This document shows, piece after piece, positions 36,031-46,284 of a stretch of DNA of 62,500 nucleotides. The stretch is taken from the NCBI GenBank assembly GCA_009760855.2, contig WPIO01000040.1, positions 1,632,501 to 1,695,000 of the forward strand, in the 5' to 3' direction. The stretch's first letter is position 1; each line of letters begins with the position of its first letter. The position numbers and the translations under genes were made by a program. The notes under the pieces were generated by a model. It was given only the letters and a program-made list of their open reading frames with translations. It searched no databases and was not told the origin of the DNA. Origin of the DNA: Cristatella mucedo (taxonomy: Eukaryota > Bryozoa > Phylactolaemata > Cristatellidae).

Positions 36031-36559
36031 GACAGAGATGACTGCCAGAGGCAGAGATGACTGATAGGGATAGAGATGACAGAGACCGGGACAGAGACAG
36101 AGCTAGTGATCGGAGTGACATTGCCCACATCCACTTGTGCAGCTGCCTGGATTTCTATCTCACTCGCTCTTCTTTTGGGGCTCTGGCTCCTCTTCTACCC
36201 CTCCTCCAGCCTGCTTCACTCGAACTTCCCAACTTTGCCCCTACTCTATGGCTAGTGACCCGTGTCGTGTCACACAAGCGCATGTGCACGTGCACGTGCA
36301 CTGGCCCATGCACTGGCTTTCGTGCATACACGCACGCTCACACACACAAGCACTGCGTTTCTCCGATTGCTATTGATGGCACTAAATGCATGCAAACTCC
36401 CTGTACCTTACGAGTTACGGTCAAATCGGCGTCTAAATCACTAAAGCGATTCCTTTATTCCAATACTAAGACGTCAGGTCCCTGACGTAATCGTCTGAAG
36501 CTGGTGCCGAAACTCAACAGCCTCGTGCCTCGTCTGTCACGTAAGTGGTAGCTTCCACA

Positions 36560-37110
36560 GATCGCAGACCACGTGGCAGCTACCACGTCGCCCCTGTCGC
36601 TTCTGTGTGAGCTACCACGTCCCCCCTGTCGCTTCTGTGTGAGCTTAATTGGTCTCCTTTCAAGCTTCGAATCGATTTCAAGATCCTCTCTTACTTCACT
36701 CTAACTCTCACTCTCACTTCACTCTGACGCTCACTTTCACTTCACTCTAACTCTCACTTTCACGTCACTCTGACTTTCACTTCACTCTAACTCTCACTTT
36801 CACTTCACTCTGACTCTAACTCTCACTTTCACTTCACTCTAACTCTCACTTTCACTTCACTCTAACTCTCACTTTCACTTCACTCTGACTCACTTTTACT
36901 TCACTCACTTGCACTTCACTCACTGGCACTTCACTCACTGTCACCAGCCCAGATATCACACATCCTTGCTTCTCCCACTGTGCTCTCGCACCACCTGCTC
37001 CTCAGCGTCTCGCAATCTCGTCGTACCTCGAACTAAATTGAAGTCTTTTGTTGACCGAGCCTTCAGCTCGTCTGCATCGAAAGTCTGGCACTCGCTGCTC
37101 TTGGCCATGA
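36560..37110 (+). mobile_element. LINE C-terminal fragment split by a minisatellite
   Basis: The left part reads LNWSPFKLRIDFKILSY near 36,640 (usual LHWLPVKxRIDFKILSLTF) and the right part reads NLVVPRTKLKSFVDRAFSSSASKVWHSLLLA (36,999-37,105; usual [23 protein letters not shown]). The segment expected between them is largely replaced by the CTCACTT-rich repeat at 36,684-36,940. A 31-bp unit (GAGCTACCACGTC...) is duplicated in tandem at about 36,576-36,640. Pseudogene fragment. Confidence 0.65.
36684..36940. repeat. 23-bp minisatellite (CTTCACTCTAACTCTCACTT..)
   Basis: About ten imperfect copies of a roughly 23-bp unit, itself built from six-base CTCACT-like steps. It decays at the right into CACTTCACTCACTGG-type 12-mers. 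Lies within a LINE coding remnant. Confidence 0.8.
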
Positions 37111-37144
37111 TCGCTGAGGGGAGGGAGGCCTCTGGCGGCCAGTC

Positions 37145-38140
37145 GCAGCCACCGCAGCCGTGGGAGGGCACAGGCCGATGACTGATGGCTGAAGCTGGGC
37201 TGAGGCAGGCAGCCAGGAAGGCTACTTACAGGAGGCTGAGCCTGCCTGCCTGCCTGGCACCGTGACACTGCACTCGCAGCCGGCCGGCGGCCACGGGTTA
37301 GACTGTAGGGTTAATGTGACATGGCTACAAATAGATGGCCATTAGGCAACTGGGCTGGTGGGCACACAGCTGAGAGGCAGATACACCGTGACACCGGACG
37401 TCTAAAAAAAGGCCTGCCAGCGCCTCTCGACATTCCCGCCCTCACCCCCTCCCATCGGAGGCCTCGGGCTGCTTCGGCTGCACGGCGGCAATCGGATCGG
37501 GCTGCCATGATGGCTGGCGCCGAAGCTGCCGTATGCCTGCCTGCCTGCCTCGTCCTTGTCTCCTCATCCTCCTCCTCCTCCTTCTAGCGGTCGCTTCAGC
37601 GCCCCTACCAGCGAGCAGGGCTGCTACAGCCGTCGCTGCAGCCATGCTCGCTTAAGCAGCGACCGTGGGCAGAGCTGGCGCCGCGCAGAAAGCGGAAGCC
37701 GAGTAGCGCCAGACAGTATGCAGGCCTGGTGCAGGGGAGGCGACTCCTCGCCCGGCTGTCTGCCTTTGCTCCTCTCACCGAGGGCAGCAGCGCGAGGCCG
37801 GGCATGAACGAGGTCGCAGTCAGTTGAGGTTGAGGTCGAGGCCGTGTCACGAGCAAGCGTATCATTGCGCAAGGCCCTCTTTACTGGCTTTCCTGCTGCA
37901 GCAAGCACAGCCGTGATGCACCGCACTGCGTCGCATGCAGCCACGACAGGAGAAGAAGCGCTTACCTTAACCTTCCTTAACCAGCTATCTGCCTTGCCTT
38001 GCCTTGCCTTGCATTGCTTGCCTTGCCTTGCTTGCCTTGCAGCAGCAGCAGAGAGCTACCTTGCAGCAGTAGGGCGGCTCCTTAGGAGGAACTATGAGAA
38101 AGTAGCGCGTCCCCACTTGCTCTCTAGCTGCGAATTCGCA
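37145..38140. other. Unique sequence with CCTTG pentamers
   Basis: CCTTG/GCTTG pentamer run at about 37,990-38,041. No gene or element otherwise; overlapping frames near 37,320-37,945 lack motifs. Confidence 0.4.
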
Positions 38141-38141
38141 A

Positions 38142-38240
38142 AAATTTATATTAAATAAATATATATATATATATTGTTATTAATACATTTATTATTATTG
38201 AATATATGCTTATATTAAATTTATATTTATATACAATATT
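38142..38240. repeat. AT-rich low-complexity stretch
   Basis: ATATAT and TTATATT-type sequence, about 100 bp. Confidence 0.6.
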
Positions 38241-38391
38241 CATCAAGTCCAGCCGAATATCCTGTCGTATGGTACGACAAGCATGCACAGCTTTTACCCC
38301 CTCCTCCTCCTCGTTTGAAAGTATAAACCTACTTTCAAGCAGTGAGTAGCTGGTAGGTTCGCAAGAACTAATCAATAGTAATTAATAGTGG

Positions 38392-38835
38392 TAATAATAA
38401 TAATACATTTGTAATAGCATCCTCAGACAACTCAATCTCTTTGTAGGCACTTAACATTTGTTACAAAGGAAGCATGATCGAACGGTTAGTGGTAGCATGC
38501 TCAATGACAACAAGCATAACATGGTTAGAGGTGACATGCACAGGGTCATCATGCAAATACGGTTAGTCGCAGCATGCGCACAGTGTCAGCAGTCACGTGA
38601 GCACACAAAGGACGAACCACGTGGACCCACTAAATGCTGTGATAAATAGATGCGGTTTTAGCTTTTTTAAATATCGTCGACTCTCAGGTAAAGTCGTGAT
38701 GCCTGCTGCTGGAAGTGAGCTACCAGGTGGCTTTGGAAGCATACGAACTGTCTCCAGCACGATCTCCAAAGGAAGTTTGAGGTTTCCTACGAGGTATGGG
38801 TGGGGCGTATACGATTAGATTCCAAAAAGCCGGTG
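38392..38835 (-). mobile_element. LINE-I 3' end, antisense
   Basis: On the reverse strand, in order: a diverged VYAPPIPRRKPQTSFGDRA block, the stop region (CAGCATTTAGTGGGTCCAC), the 3' UTR and the stem-loop plus TATT tail (38,397-38,460 on +). It closely matches the nested copy at 48,995-49,258 but is longer and keeps about 60 codons of the C-terminus, frame-broken. Confidence 0.8.
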
Positions 38836-38839
38836 CTAC

Positions 38840-39805
38840 TATGCTTAGCCTGTAGTAGGGGGAGCACAAACACACACGCACCTGTGCACGACTCGTCGCG
38901 TGCATTTTCTGAGGCCATTGACAATAGCGCAGGAGCAGCAGCAGTAGCAGAAGAGTGAGGATCAGTTTGCGATGTCAGTCAGTCAGTGCGTGGCAGCAGT
39001 GACCGACAGCTGTGGCACCCAGTGCAAGTCTGCATCTGCATCACTCCTGTGGTCCCGTGACGTTTGCACTCGGCTTTCTTTTTTTTACCGACATGACCAG
39101 GCCACCGGTTTCCGATGCTGCCTGCATATCCAGTCAGACTTACAAGCTAGCTAGTGGCCTGCGTTTTGCAGCCGCCGTGGAATGCAGGACGGCCGGCGCA
39201 GAAGGGACAGCGAAGACTTCGCCGGCCGGCCGCACTCTCTGCTCTGCCGCCGGCCACTGCTGCTACCAGGTCGTACTCCTAGGTTCTCCTCCTCATCCTA
39301 CGCACTGACCTGTCATTGGGTATGGCGGCTTTGTAAGTTGAAGACTGGTGTTATCGAGTGCAAGGAAGTTATCGTCTAGTCAGCGGCTGGTCAGCCGACC
39401 GAGGTCTGCTAGGCTTCTTATGTTAATTGTACTGATGGTGCCTATCGGCTTTGTCTAGAGGCTGACCTCCAGACCTGGTGTACTGGAGTAGCCGGTGCAA
39501 GATGCCCTGCTCCAACCAAGAGCGTAGGTAGGGTAGGAAGAGGAAGAGCGTTCGGGTGGACAGGATGAGTGCTGTGCCTACTTATGAAGGGTCAGCGACG
39601 GTGAGTGGACAGCATTGGACGATGGATGCATTGTTGCAGTCCACTACGACGAAAGCCTGCTGCAGCCGCATTGTTTCGGCTTCGGGATCAAATTCATTCT
39701 AAATGGACGAGAGTCTCGCGGTAGCAAGGTCCTACACTACCCGTCGGCGTTCGGCCATCCATCGGTCGCGCTATACAATCTTTTTTGTTTTGGCGTGAGT
39801 CAGCA
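38840..39805. other. Unique sequence, nothing recognised
   Basis: CCGG-rich in the middle (39,190-39,255). No gene or element found. Confidence 0.4.
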
Positions 39806-39952
<147 letters not shown>

Positions 39953-40174
39953 CTGATTCCCTTTACCTTCCTCCATCTTGCTCATTCGAATTCTCAAACG
40001 CTTTCGTTCTCCTTCGATATATTTAGTTCTCCTTATTTCTAAACTCTCTCTTTCTTCTTTCCTCTTTCGCTCTGTGTGTTTGTTTTTCTCCTTCTTTCTT
40101 TCTGATACCTTTTTACTTTTCCCTTTCACCACCTCAAACACTATCTCATAAACTTAAACTAGCACTTAAGTCAT

Positions 40175-40180
<6 letters not shown>

Positions 40181-40216
<36 letters not shown>

Positions 40217-40229
40217 CATTCGCTCATTT

Positions 40230-40267
<38 letters not shown>
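40181..40267. repeat. (CT)n arrays, paired
   Basis: Two CT blocks separated by GCTCATTCGCTCATTTTC, with pyrimidine-rich sequence continuing on both sides and an AT-rich patch at 40,325-40,430. Confidence 0.9.
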
Positions 40268-40270
<3 letters not shown>

Positions 40271-40530
40271 CTTTTTCTCCTTTCCCTCTCTCGTTTTTAT
40301 AATCCAACACTCACTCATTACCTTAAACTCTCTTTTTCTTTATTTTTATCTTTATATTTTATACATTTATATATTTATTTATTATCTTCATATATTTATA
40401 TCTTTATATTTTATCTTTATTTTTCCTTTTATCTCTCCCACTCTCTTTGTATCTCAAAATTTCAAGCTCTTTCTCTTTCTCTGTCTCGCTGACTCAATCA
40501 TCCTTGTAAATTCTGCTCCTTACCATTGTC

Positions 40531-41301
40531 CATTCTCTCTGTCTCTGTCTGTCTGCCTGTCTGTCTGTCTCTGTCTGTCTGTCTCTGTCTCTCTCTGTCT
40601 CTCTCTGTCTGTCTGTCTCTGTCTGTCTCTGTCTGTCTCTGTCTGTCTCTGTCTGTCTCTGTCTGTCTCTGTCTGTCTCTGTCTGTCTCTGTCTGTCTCT
40701 GTCTGTCTCTGTCTGTCTCTGTCTGTCTCTGTCTGTCTCTGTCTGTCTCTGTCTGTCTCTGTCTGTCTCTGTCTGTCTCTGTCTGTCTCTGTCTGTCTCT
40801 GTCTGTCTCTGTCTGTCTCTGTCTGTCTCTGTCTGTCTCTGTCTGTCTCTGTCTGTCTCTGTCTGTCTCTGTCTGTCTGCCTGTCTGTCTGCCTGTCTGT
40901 CTGTCTCTGTCTGTCTGTCTCTGTCTGTCTCTGTCTCTCTCTGTCTGTCTGTCTCTGTCTGTCTCTGTCTGTCTCTGTCTGTCTCTGTCTGTCTCTGTCT
41001 GTCTCTGTCTGTCTCTGTCTGTCTCTGTCTGTCTCTGTCTGTCTCTGTCTGTCTCTGTCTGTCTGTCTCTGTCTGTCTCTGTCTGTCTCTGTCTGTCTCT
41101 GTCTGTCTCTGTCTGTCTCTGTCTGTCTCTGTCTGTCTCTCTCTGTCTCTCTCTGTCTCTCTCTGTCTCTGTCTCTCTCTCTGTCTCTCTCTAGGTCTCT
41201 CTCTGTCTCTCTCTCTCTCTGTCTCTGTTTCTGTCTCTCTCTCTCCATGTTTCTCTCTCTCTCTCTCACTCTCTCTCTCCCTCTCTCTCTCACTCTCTCT
41301 T

Positions 41302-41386
<85 letters not shown>
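40531..41386. repeat. Decamer (CTGTCTCTGT)n array plus (CT)n
   Basis: Two long, nearly perfect blocks of the 10-bp unit, about 40,617-40,875 and 40,935-41,140. They are separated and flanked by GTCTGCCTGTCTGTCT-type tetramers, which occur at both block starts. A CTCTGT to pure CT gradient follows to 41,386. The same decamer forms the array at 58,530-58,925. Confidence 0.95.
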
Positions 41387-41388
<2 letters not shown>

Positions 41389-41389
41389 C

Positions 41390-41875
41390 TCTGGCTCTCC
41401 TTTCATTTCTCTGTTATACAGACTAGAGATTGGTCATGCGAATATTCAAGCATAGCTGGAATCCAGCGTAGGCGGTGGCGCCTACACATTCGCCCAGGCG
41501 AGGTTTGACTTGCTGATATTTATTCTCCACTGAGACCTAGCCCATCGGCGACCGGCGTTCGGTACTCGGCGGCGCTGCGTGCCTGCGTACATCCGGCCAC
41601 CATTATCCCTGCATTACCTCCCTCGATCCTTCGCGTACCGTCCCTACATCCGCCTACTCAGGTGTCGCCCAAGATTCGCGCAGTATTTCTTCCCCGTAAC
41701 AACAGTATTGCCAATGCAATCCAAATATTTAAATGCTCTCTCGCTCGTCGCGCCGTTCGGTGCCACTATTAGCCTAACCGGCACAATCCTCATTATGCAT
41801 CGGAGAGGCCGGCTTCCGTCGCTCGGCGGGACGCCGAGCAGCGAAGCCAACATTTACAGTGTAATTGCACGCACG
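41390..41875. other. Unique sequence, nothing recognised
   Basis: No gene motif. Frame 41,579-41,881 has no recognisable domain. Confidence 0.4.
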
Positions 41876-42100
41876 ACGTGACGGAAAGCACGCGACGGAG
41901 AGCTGAGCGGCGACTCGAGCATTCAATCTCGCGCCCGCCGCTTGCACGTGGCGCTGCTAGCGCAGAATGCGCGGCCGAGGAGAGCTCCGGCGCGTCCAGC
42001 CGCCCGCGACCTAAGGGAGCGCAGCAGCTAGTCACAGCGGAAGTCGTTCGGCGCGCAGGCGCTCGCTTTTCTGCTGCTGGCCGATGCGGCTCTCCTCTTC
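41875..42100. promoter_or_regulatory. Short CpG-rich patch
   Basis: Dense CpG for about 220 bp, ending at an AT microsatellite. Composition only; no promoter elements confirmed. Confidence 0.2.
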
Positions 42101-42103
42101 AGC

Positions 42104-42260
42104 TCTTAATAATAATGATAATAGTAAATACTAGTATAATATAATATATACTATTATTATATTATAGTATAATAACACTAATATAATATAGTAATATATA
42201 ATATAATATGATAGTATAATATAATAGTATAATAATATTAAATAGTAATGATAATAATAG
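42104..42260. repeat. TAATA/TATAAT microsatellite
   Basis: AT-rich imperfect repeat that precedes the complement of the LINE-I 3' tail. It is best read as the overgrown tail of that antisense LINE copy. Confidence 0.75.
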
Positions 42261-42345
42261 TGATAATAGTAGGAATACATTTGATGTGGTGGCGCCCTCA
42301 GAGAACTCGATATCTTTCTCTAAGGCGCATTCACTCTCTGTCTCG
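42261..42345 (-). mobile_element. LINE-I tail, antisense, very short
   Basis: TACATTTGAT, GGCGCCCTCAGAGAACTCGA and TCTTTCTCTAAGGCGC are the complement of the LINE-I stem-loop. Homology fades near 42,335. Confidence 0.55.
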
Positions 42346-42540
42346 AGCGCTGGATCGGCACCGATTGGCGAGATTGGCAATCGGCGTCGATCACGCATTC
42401 CAATCCTTCGCATCGTTCGCATTTCAATTACGCGAAGCTCAGGTAAAGTAACATAACGTAAATGTAACGTAGCGTCGCGTCGCGTCGCGTCGCGTAGCCC
42501 AGGCGCCGCAATTTAATGAAACTCCGTCTGCTGCGAGGCC

Positions 42541-42542
<2 letters not shown>

Positions 42543-42611
<69 letters not shown>

Positions 42612-42612
42612 C
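42543..42612. repeat. (GA)n then poly-G
   Basis: GA dinucleotides ending in a G10 run. Confidence 0.95.
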
Positions 42613-43125
42613 AAGCAGCGGCCGACCCGGCGGAGGGTGGGGGCGGGCGTGCGGGTAAAAGCGGCATTTGCCCCCCAGCGGCCTCCCTGCTGCAGCAGGG
42701 CAGCGACCTACGCAGCCCACCGACCGTCGCCGCCCTGCTGAAAGTCAATGAGCAACAGCGAAGTTCGCGTCAAAAAAACGCTACGATTGTTCGCTTTAAT
42801 TTTTCGAAATAATTGCGGGTCCAGCGCCGGTTCTTGCTTGCTCGCTCGCTTGCCCCCCTCAGCGACGTAACGACGGCGGATGTGCGGGGATGCGCAGCCC
42901 GTTACGCAAGCGAGCGCTCTGCTTGCGCACCCGTCGCGGTGAGCGGAAGTGGCGACCGACCGGATCCGGCTACGAGTAGCAATCTGGTGACGAAATTGGG
43001 GACGGAAGTGACGGATGTTTCGCGGAACCCTTTCAGTCAGCTTCGGCGGCGAGAGCAATGAGGCGGCTGCCTTCCTGGATGCTTAGCGCCCACGGCGGGC
43101 TGCCGGCGGCGGGTGCCCGCAGGTC
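42612..43125. promoter_or_regulatory. CpG-rich domain
   Basis: High CpG with GCGGAAGTGGCG (ETS-like) near 42,941. No exon recognised. Suggested as an island by composition only. Confidence 0.25.
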
Positions 43126-43144
43126 TCGGTTTGAATACTTGACT

Positions 43145-43190
43145 TATATGCTTTATCAAGTGCAATATTATTATTATTATTATTATATCC
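43145..43190 (+). mobile_element. LINE-I tail scrap
   Basis: GCTTTATCAAGTGCAATATT followed by ATT repeats equals the terminal part of LINE-I. Nothing upstream of it is recognisable as LINE. Confidence 0.5.
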
Positions 43191-43649
43191 GAATCAGGAT
43201 TAAAATGACCTTATTTTCTTTATTGTGTAGAGTTAAAAATGACATTCTATAGAGAATGGAAATATTTTGTGACACGTGTTTAAATACATTTAGTGAAATT
43301 GAATATTCAGAATCAGGTCATCCATTCTGTAAACCATCTAAAAGAAAGAAACTGGCAGCGCGCGCCGAGGCACGCGGCGCTTCGCGCGAAGGCTGCTGCA
43401 GTCGATCGACGTAAGAATATTCAAAAGAATGAACGAACATTCTAGCTGCAAGAATGAAAGCTCGCTGCGCTGGGAGTAAGGCTGCCAACTAGGGCGGCTC
43501 GCAGCGAGCTTCCATCATCCTAGATGCGGCCGTTCGTTTTCGCACACAGCCCTCCCCCGGGCCACGGCATCCGGATATGAACTCCGAGTAGCTTCCGGCG
43601 CCGACGTTTCTACCGAACTACTCTTCCTGTTGCAGCATACCGGACGTAC

Positions 43650-43790
43650 CGCGGTTAGTAAAGGAGAAAACGCACGGACCCGCTAGATGCTGTGATAAAT
43701 AGACGTGTTTTGGCTTCTTTTTAAATGTCGTCCGGTCAGGAGATGCCGTGACGCCAGTCGGAAGTGACTGCCCGGCTTCGGCGGCAGAAC
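43650..43790 (-). mobile_element. LINE-I 3' coding-end fragment, antisense
   Basis: GGACCCGCTAGATGCTGTGA, TAAATAGACGTGTTTTGG, CTTTTTAAATGTCGTC and GATGCCGTGACG match, in order, the antisense copy at 38,620-38,705, where they encode the last LINE codons (TFKKxLKTHLF on the reverse strand). Both ends are truncated. Confidence 0.6.
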
Positions 43791-43887
43791 AGCGAGCTGG
43801 CTACGCGCTGGGCTACCTCTGCCGCGCTGGGCTGCGCGCCCGGCGGCAGAGTGCTCGCGCGTGTTGCACTCTTCAAAGAGCCACCCT

Positions 43888-43945
43888 GTCTATGTGCGTA
43901 GGCTACGCACATAGACATATGTATGTCTATGTGCGTAGGCTACGC
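43888..43945. repeat. Double hairpin plus 21-bp direct repeat
   Basis: GTCTATGTGCGTAG, one G, then its reverse complement (43,888-43,916) forms a perfect hairpin with a 1-nt loop. The first 21 bases recur directly at 43,925-43,945, so CATAGACAT/ATGTCTATG forms a second hairpin between the copies. Three alternating orientations of one 14-mer sit in 58 bp. Confidence 0.9.
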
Positions 43946-44090
43946 GTGCGCTGCCGCGCATTCTTTTTTTTAGACGCTCGCGCTGCAGTTGGGTCAGCAT
44001 GGAACGGACAGCGCCACAACTTTCCGGGTTTTTGTGGATAGACAGAGCGAATCCATTTTTTTGGTTTCACAGCGCAGTTCTCACAGCGTG

Positions 44091-44092
<2 letters not shown>

Positions 44093-44179
<87 letters not shown>
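44093..44179. repeat. (GA)n array
   Basis: Pure GA dinucleotides. Confidence 0.95.
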
Positions 44180-44181
<2 letters not shown>

Positions 44182-44812
44182 AAATGAAATCGGAGCGTCT
44201 TGGTCGTCGGGCCACAACTCGCTAGAAAAACCGCCATTGTTGTGAAGTTCTCGAAAACCACGAGCGTCTTTTGTTGCGCGAGCGCTGACGCTCGAGGAGA
44301 GGCGCTACGAGGCGGGGGAAGAGGGGAAAGGCCGGAAGCGGGGAGGGGGGGTCAGCGTCAGCGTGCCAAGCACGCCGATTGGCTGGCCGACGGGCGGCGT
44401 CGCGTCGTTCAGCTGCGAACCAGCCAAGCTCCGATCGAGAGCGGCCGTCCCGGAGCAACTCTCTCTCTCTCTCTCTCTCTCTCGCGTGAGCGCCACTACC
44501 GACTCTGCGAAGCTCCCGTCTCAGAAAATCGAGCGGCGGCTCGGGCGCGTCGGGAGAGAGGGAGGAAGGGAGAGAGGGAGGGTGTGAGGGGCAAGAGAGC
44601 GAGGGAGGGAGGGGCAAAGGTCGGCTGGCGCCGAACTCGGTCGGGCGCTCGCAGCCTCGAGCGAGGCGGCATCGGTGGGGGACGAGGCGGTGGCGGGCAC
44701 GTGGGCTGGCGCAGGCTTCGCCCGAGGCCCACCGCCGCTCGGCCGTCCGCTCCTCCACATCCGGCGGGGAGCGACTGAGCCGAATCTTTGAGCGTGCCGA
44801 GCGGCCAGCCGG

Positions 44813-44908
44813 ATGAGCGCGCTTCAGCAGTTTGTCAAGAGGAAGAGAATCACGACAGCGGAGCGAGTGGAGATACCGGCGCTGGAGAGCGCTGGCGCCG
44901 CACTTTAA
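44813..44908 (+). CDS. Possible short coding segment (31 codons), unrecognised
   Basis: The first ATG after the promoter-like part of the CpG island opens a 31-codon frame with a basic KRKR cluster (residues 9-12) and a normal mix of residues, ending in TAA at 44,906. It could be a first exon with an unseen donor, an upstream ORF, or chance. I recognise no family. Reported only because it lies in the one place where promoter signals, a start codon and a downstream exon-like segment line up. Confidence 0.15.
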   Translation: MSALQQFVKRKRITTAERVEIPALESAGAAL

Positions 44909-44976
44909 AGGCTCCGCGTACGGCCGTTGCCATTGACGTCAATGCTCTGAGATCTACCACCGAGATACGATCTTAG

Positions 44977-45267
44977 CCATTGCGGTGCGGCGGCGCCAGT
45001 GACGCACGTGCGAGACGGCGGGCGCTCAATGAGGAGGATTCGGCGATCGATTGTATCGACAGCGGCCGAGCGGAAAGTCCAGCGGAAACGGAGGCGAAAG
45101 AAGAATCAGATCGCGTCGCGAATTCACAAAAAGGCCGTCGCACGGCGGCAGCAGGCAGTGCTGAATCCGTGCTGGATCCGGGTCCTGGACCAGCAACTAG
45201 TAGCGACGAGTCCCACGAGACCCATCAGCGTTCATTCGTCAGGAACTCGGCGGAGGAAGCTCATCGA
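44977..45267 (+). CDS. Possible internal exon (97 codons), unrecognised
   Basis: Open frame that begins exactly after a TAG that would be a splice acceptor (CGATCTTAG/CC) and can end at CGA/GTGAGATTAA, a good donor consensus. The length is a multiple of three. The peptide is acidic and Ser/Glu-rich (EEDSAIDCIDSGRAESPAETEAKEE) and then basic, unlike repeat-derived frames nearby. The frame stays open to 45,432 if unspliced, ending Pro-rich. No domain recognised and the pyrimidine tract is poor. Could be chance in CpG-rich DNA. Confidence 0.2.
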
Positions 45268-45699
45268 GTGAGATTAAGACGTAATTTCCGCTGTCAAGAG
45301 GGGGAGGCACGTAGGGATAGGGGGCCGCCCCGGTCGTGGCCCCGCCGAAGGAGGCAGGCTGCAATGCCGCCGCCACCGCCACCTGTCTCAGCCGCTGTCG
45401 ATAAGGGTCGTTTAGGAACATTCCACCAGTGAGCGCAGGGTTGGATTGGGCAGTGGTGAGAGGCATTTTCTGCGAACCGCTCAAACGTCGACATTCGTAA
45501 GAGGCGTAACTGTAGAAAGATAAGAGCCCAGATGTGGAGGGGGATCAGTACAAGTAGGAGTCGACAGCAAATCGCAGGCGAAAGGAGAAACATCCGATCA
45601 AGAATGCGACCTTTTATGCAATTATTGTCTGCGGTCACGAAAATGTGCTACCGAAGAAAATTGATCGGCCAAAAGAGACAGAATTTAGGCCAATAGGGG

Positions 45700-45780
45700 G
45701 CATGCAGGGCTCATGGAGGTCACGCGGTCAATAGGTGGGGTCATATGGTCAACAGGGTCACATAATCCACAGGGGTCAAG
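45700..45780 (+). repeat. GGTCA-rich degenerate repeat
   Basis: Six GGTCA cores occur in about 70 bp: AGGTCA CG CGGTCA, 7 bp, GGGTCA TA TGGTCA, ACA, GGGTCA, and one more. Spacings of 2-3 bp mimic nuclear-receptor direct repeats. A related patch in the opposite orientation lies at 3365-3475, so a decayed minisatellite is the simpler explanation. Confidence 0.5.
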
Positions 45781-45899
45781 TGGCTTAACGAAAGGAAGGC
45801 AAACATCACCCAGTAAGTAGGACAGTTTTTGGAATGCAGAATCGAAATGTTATAAAAAAAAGTCTGAAATAAATTCAGTCTCGGCACCCGAGAAGTAAT

Positions 45900-45975
45900 A
45901 GATGACTGCGGCAATCACACACGAGACAGTGGTCACCTGTGGAGTCCCTCAGGGGTACGTCATCGATCCCTTGCT
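45900..45975 (+). pseudogene. LINE reverse-transcriptase scrap (motif B)
   Basis: About 25 codons reading VVTCGVPQGYVIDPLLS, recognisable as the SGVPQGSVLGPLLF block of CR1/L2-type reverse transcriptases with several changes. No RT sequence continues on either side, so it is an isolated fossil. Confidence 0.55.
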
Positions 45976-46129
45976 GTCATTCTCCGGAAAAGACGAGCGA
46001 GCTTTCGACTTCCGGCTCGTAGAACTCGTCTTGAACTTTTTGAGCGAAGTAGCTGACCGTCGCAGGGAGGACAGTTTTGATTTTTCTCCCTCGTAAAGTG
46101 TCCCGCTAGCGAACTCATCAGCGCCTTCC

Positions 46130-46284
46130 GGTCTCCGCCCAGCGGTTAGGAGCTCGTACTTCACGACCATGAAGGTCATAGGTCGTAGGTCGAGATCGAG
46201 GGTTCGAGTCCGGCAGCAGGCAATCCTGTAGTACTCAACGCAAGCGGCAGCGGTGATAGCCATTAAGGCTGTTCTGCCGCTATA
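46130..46284 (+). mobile_element. SINE-A copy cut at its tail by a pogo-like element
   Basis: Head with CAGCGGTTAGGAGCTCG (A-box region) and a perfect B box GGTTCGAGTCC (46,201-46,211). The body GCAGCGGTGATAGCCATTAA leads to the tail GGCTGTTCTGCCGCTATA. The tail stops at a TA dinucleotide where a pogo-type terminus begins. The expected GAGGCTGTTAAAT continuation is missing. Confidence 0.75.

Larger units (their letters stand above)
44220..45420. promoter_or_regulatory. CpG island with YY1-like and CCAAT motifs
   Basis: The strongest CpG island in the window. It has a YY1-like CCGCCATTGT (44,231-44,240), an inverted CCAAT box ATTGG (44,378-44,382), GC-rich boxes, and a short (CT)12 at 44,459-44,482. 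Candidate coding segments lie downstream at 44,813 and 44,977. Promoter activity on the + strand is an inference from this order. Confidence 0.4.

Noticed and set aside
40520-41293. 257-codon Asp/Arg/Gln/Thr repeat frame on the minus strand, and its mate at 58,435-59,019
   Set aside because: Decamer microsatellite read in an open phase; no non-repeat domain attached.
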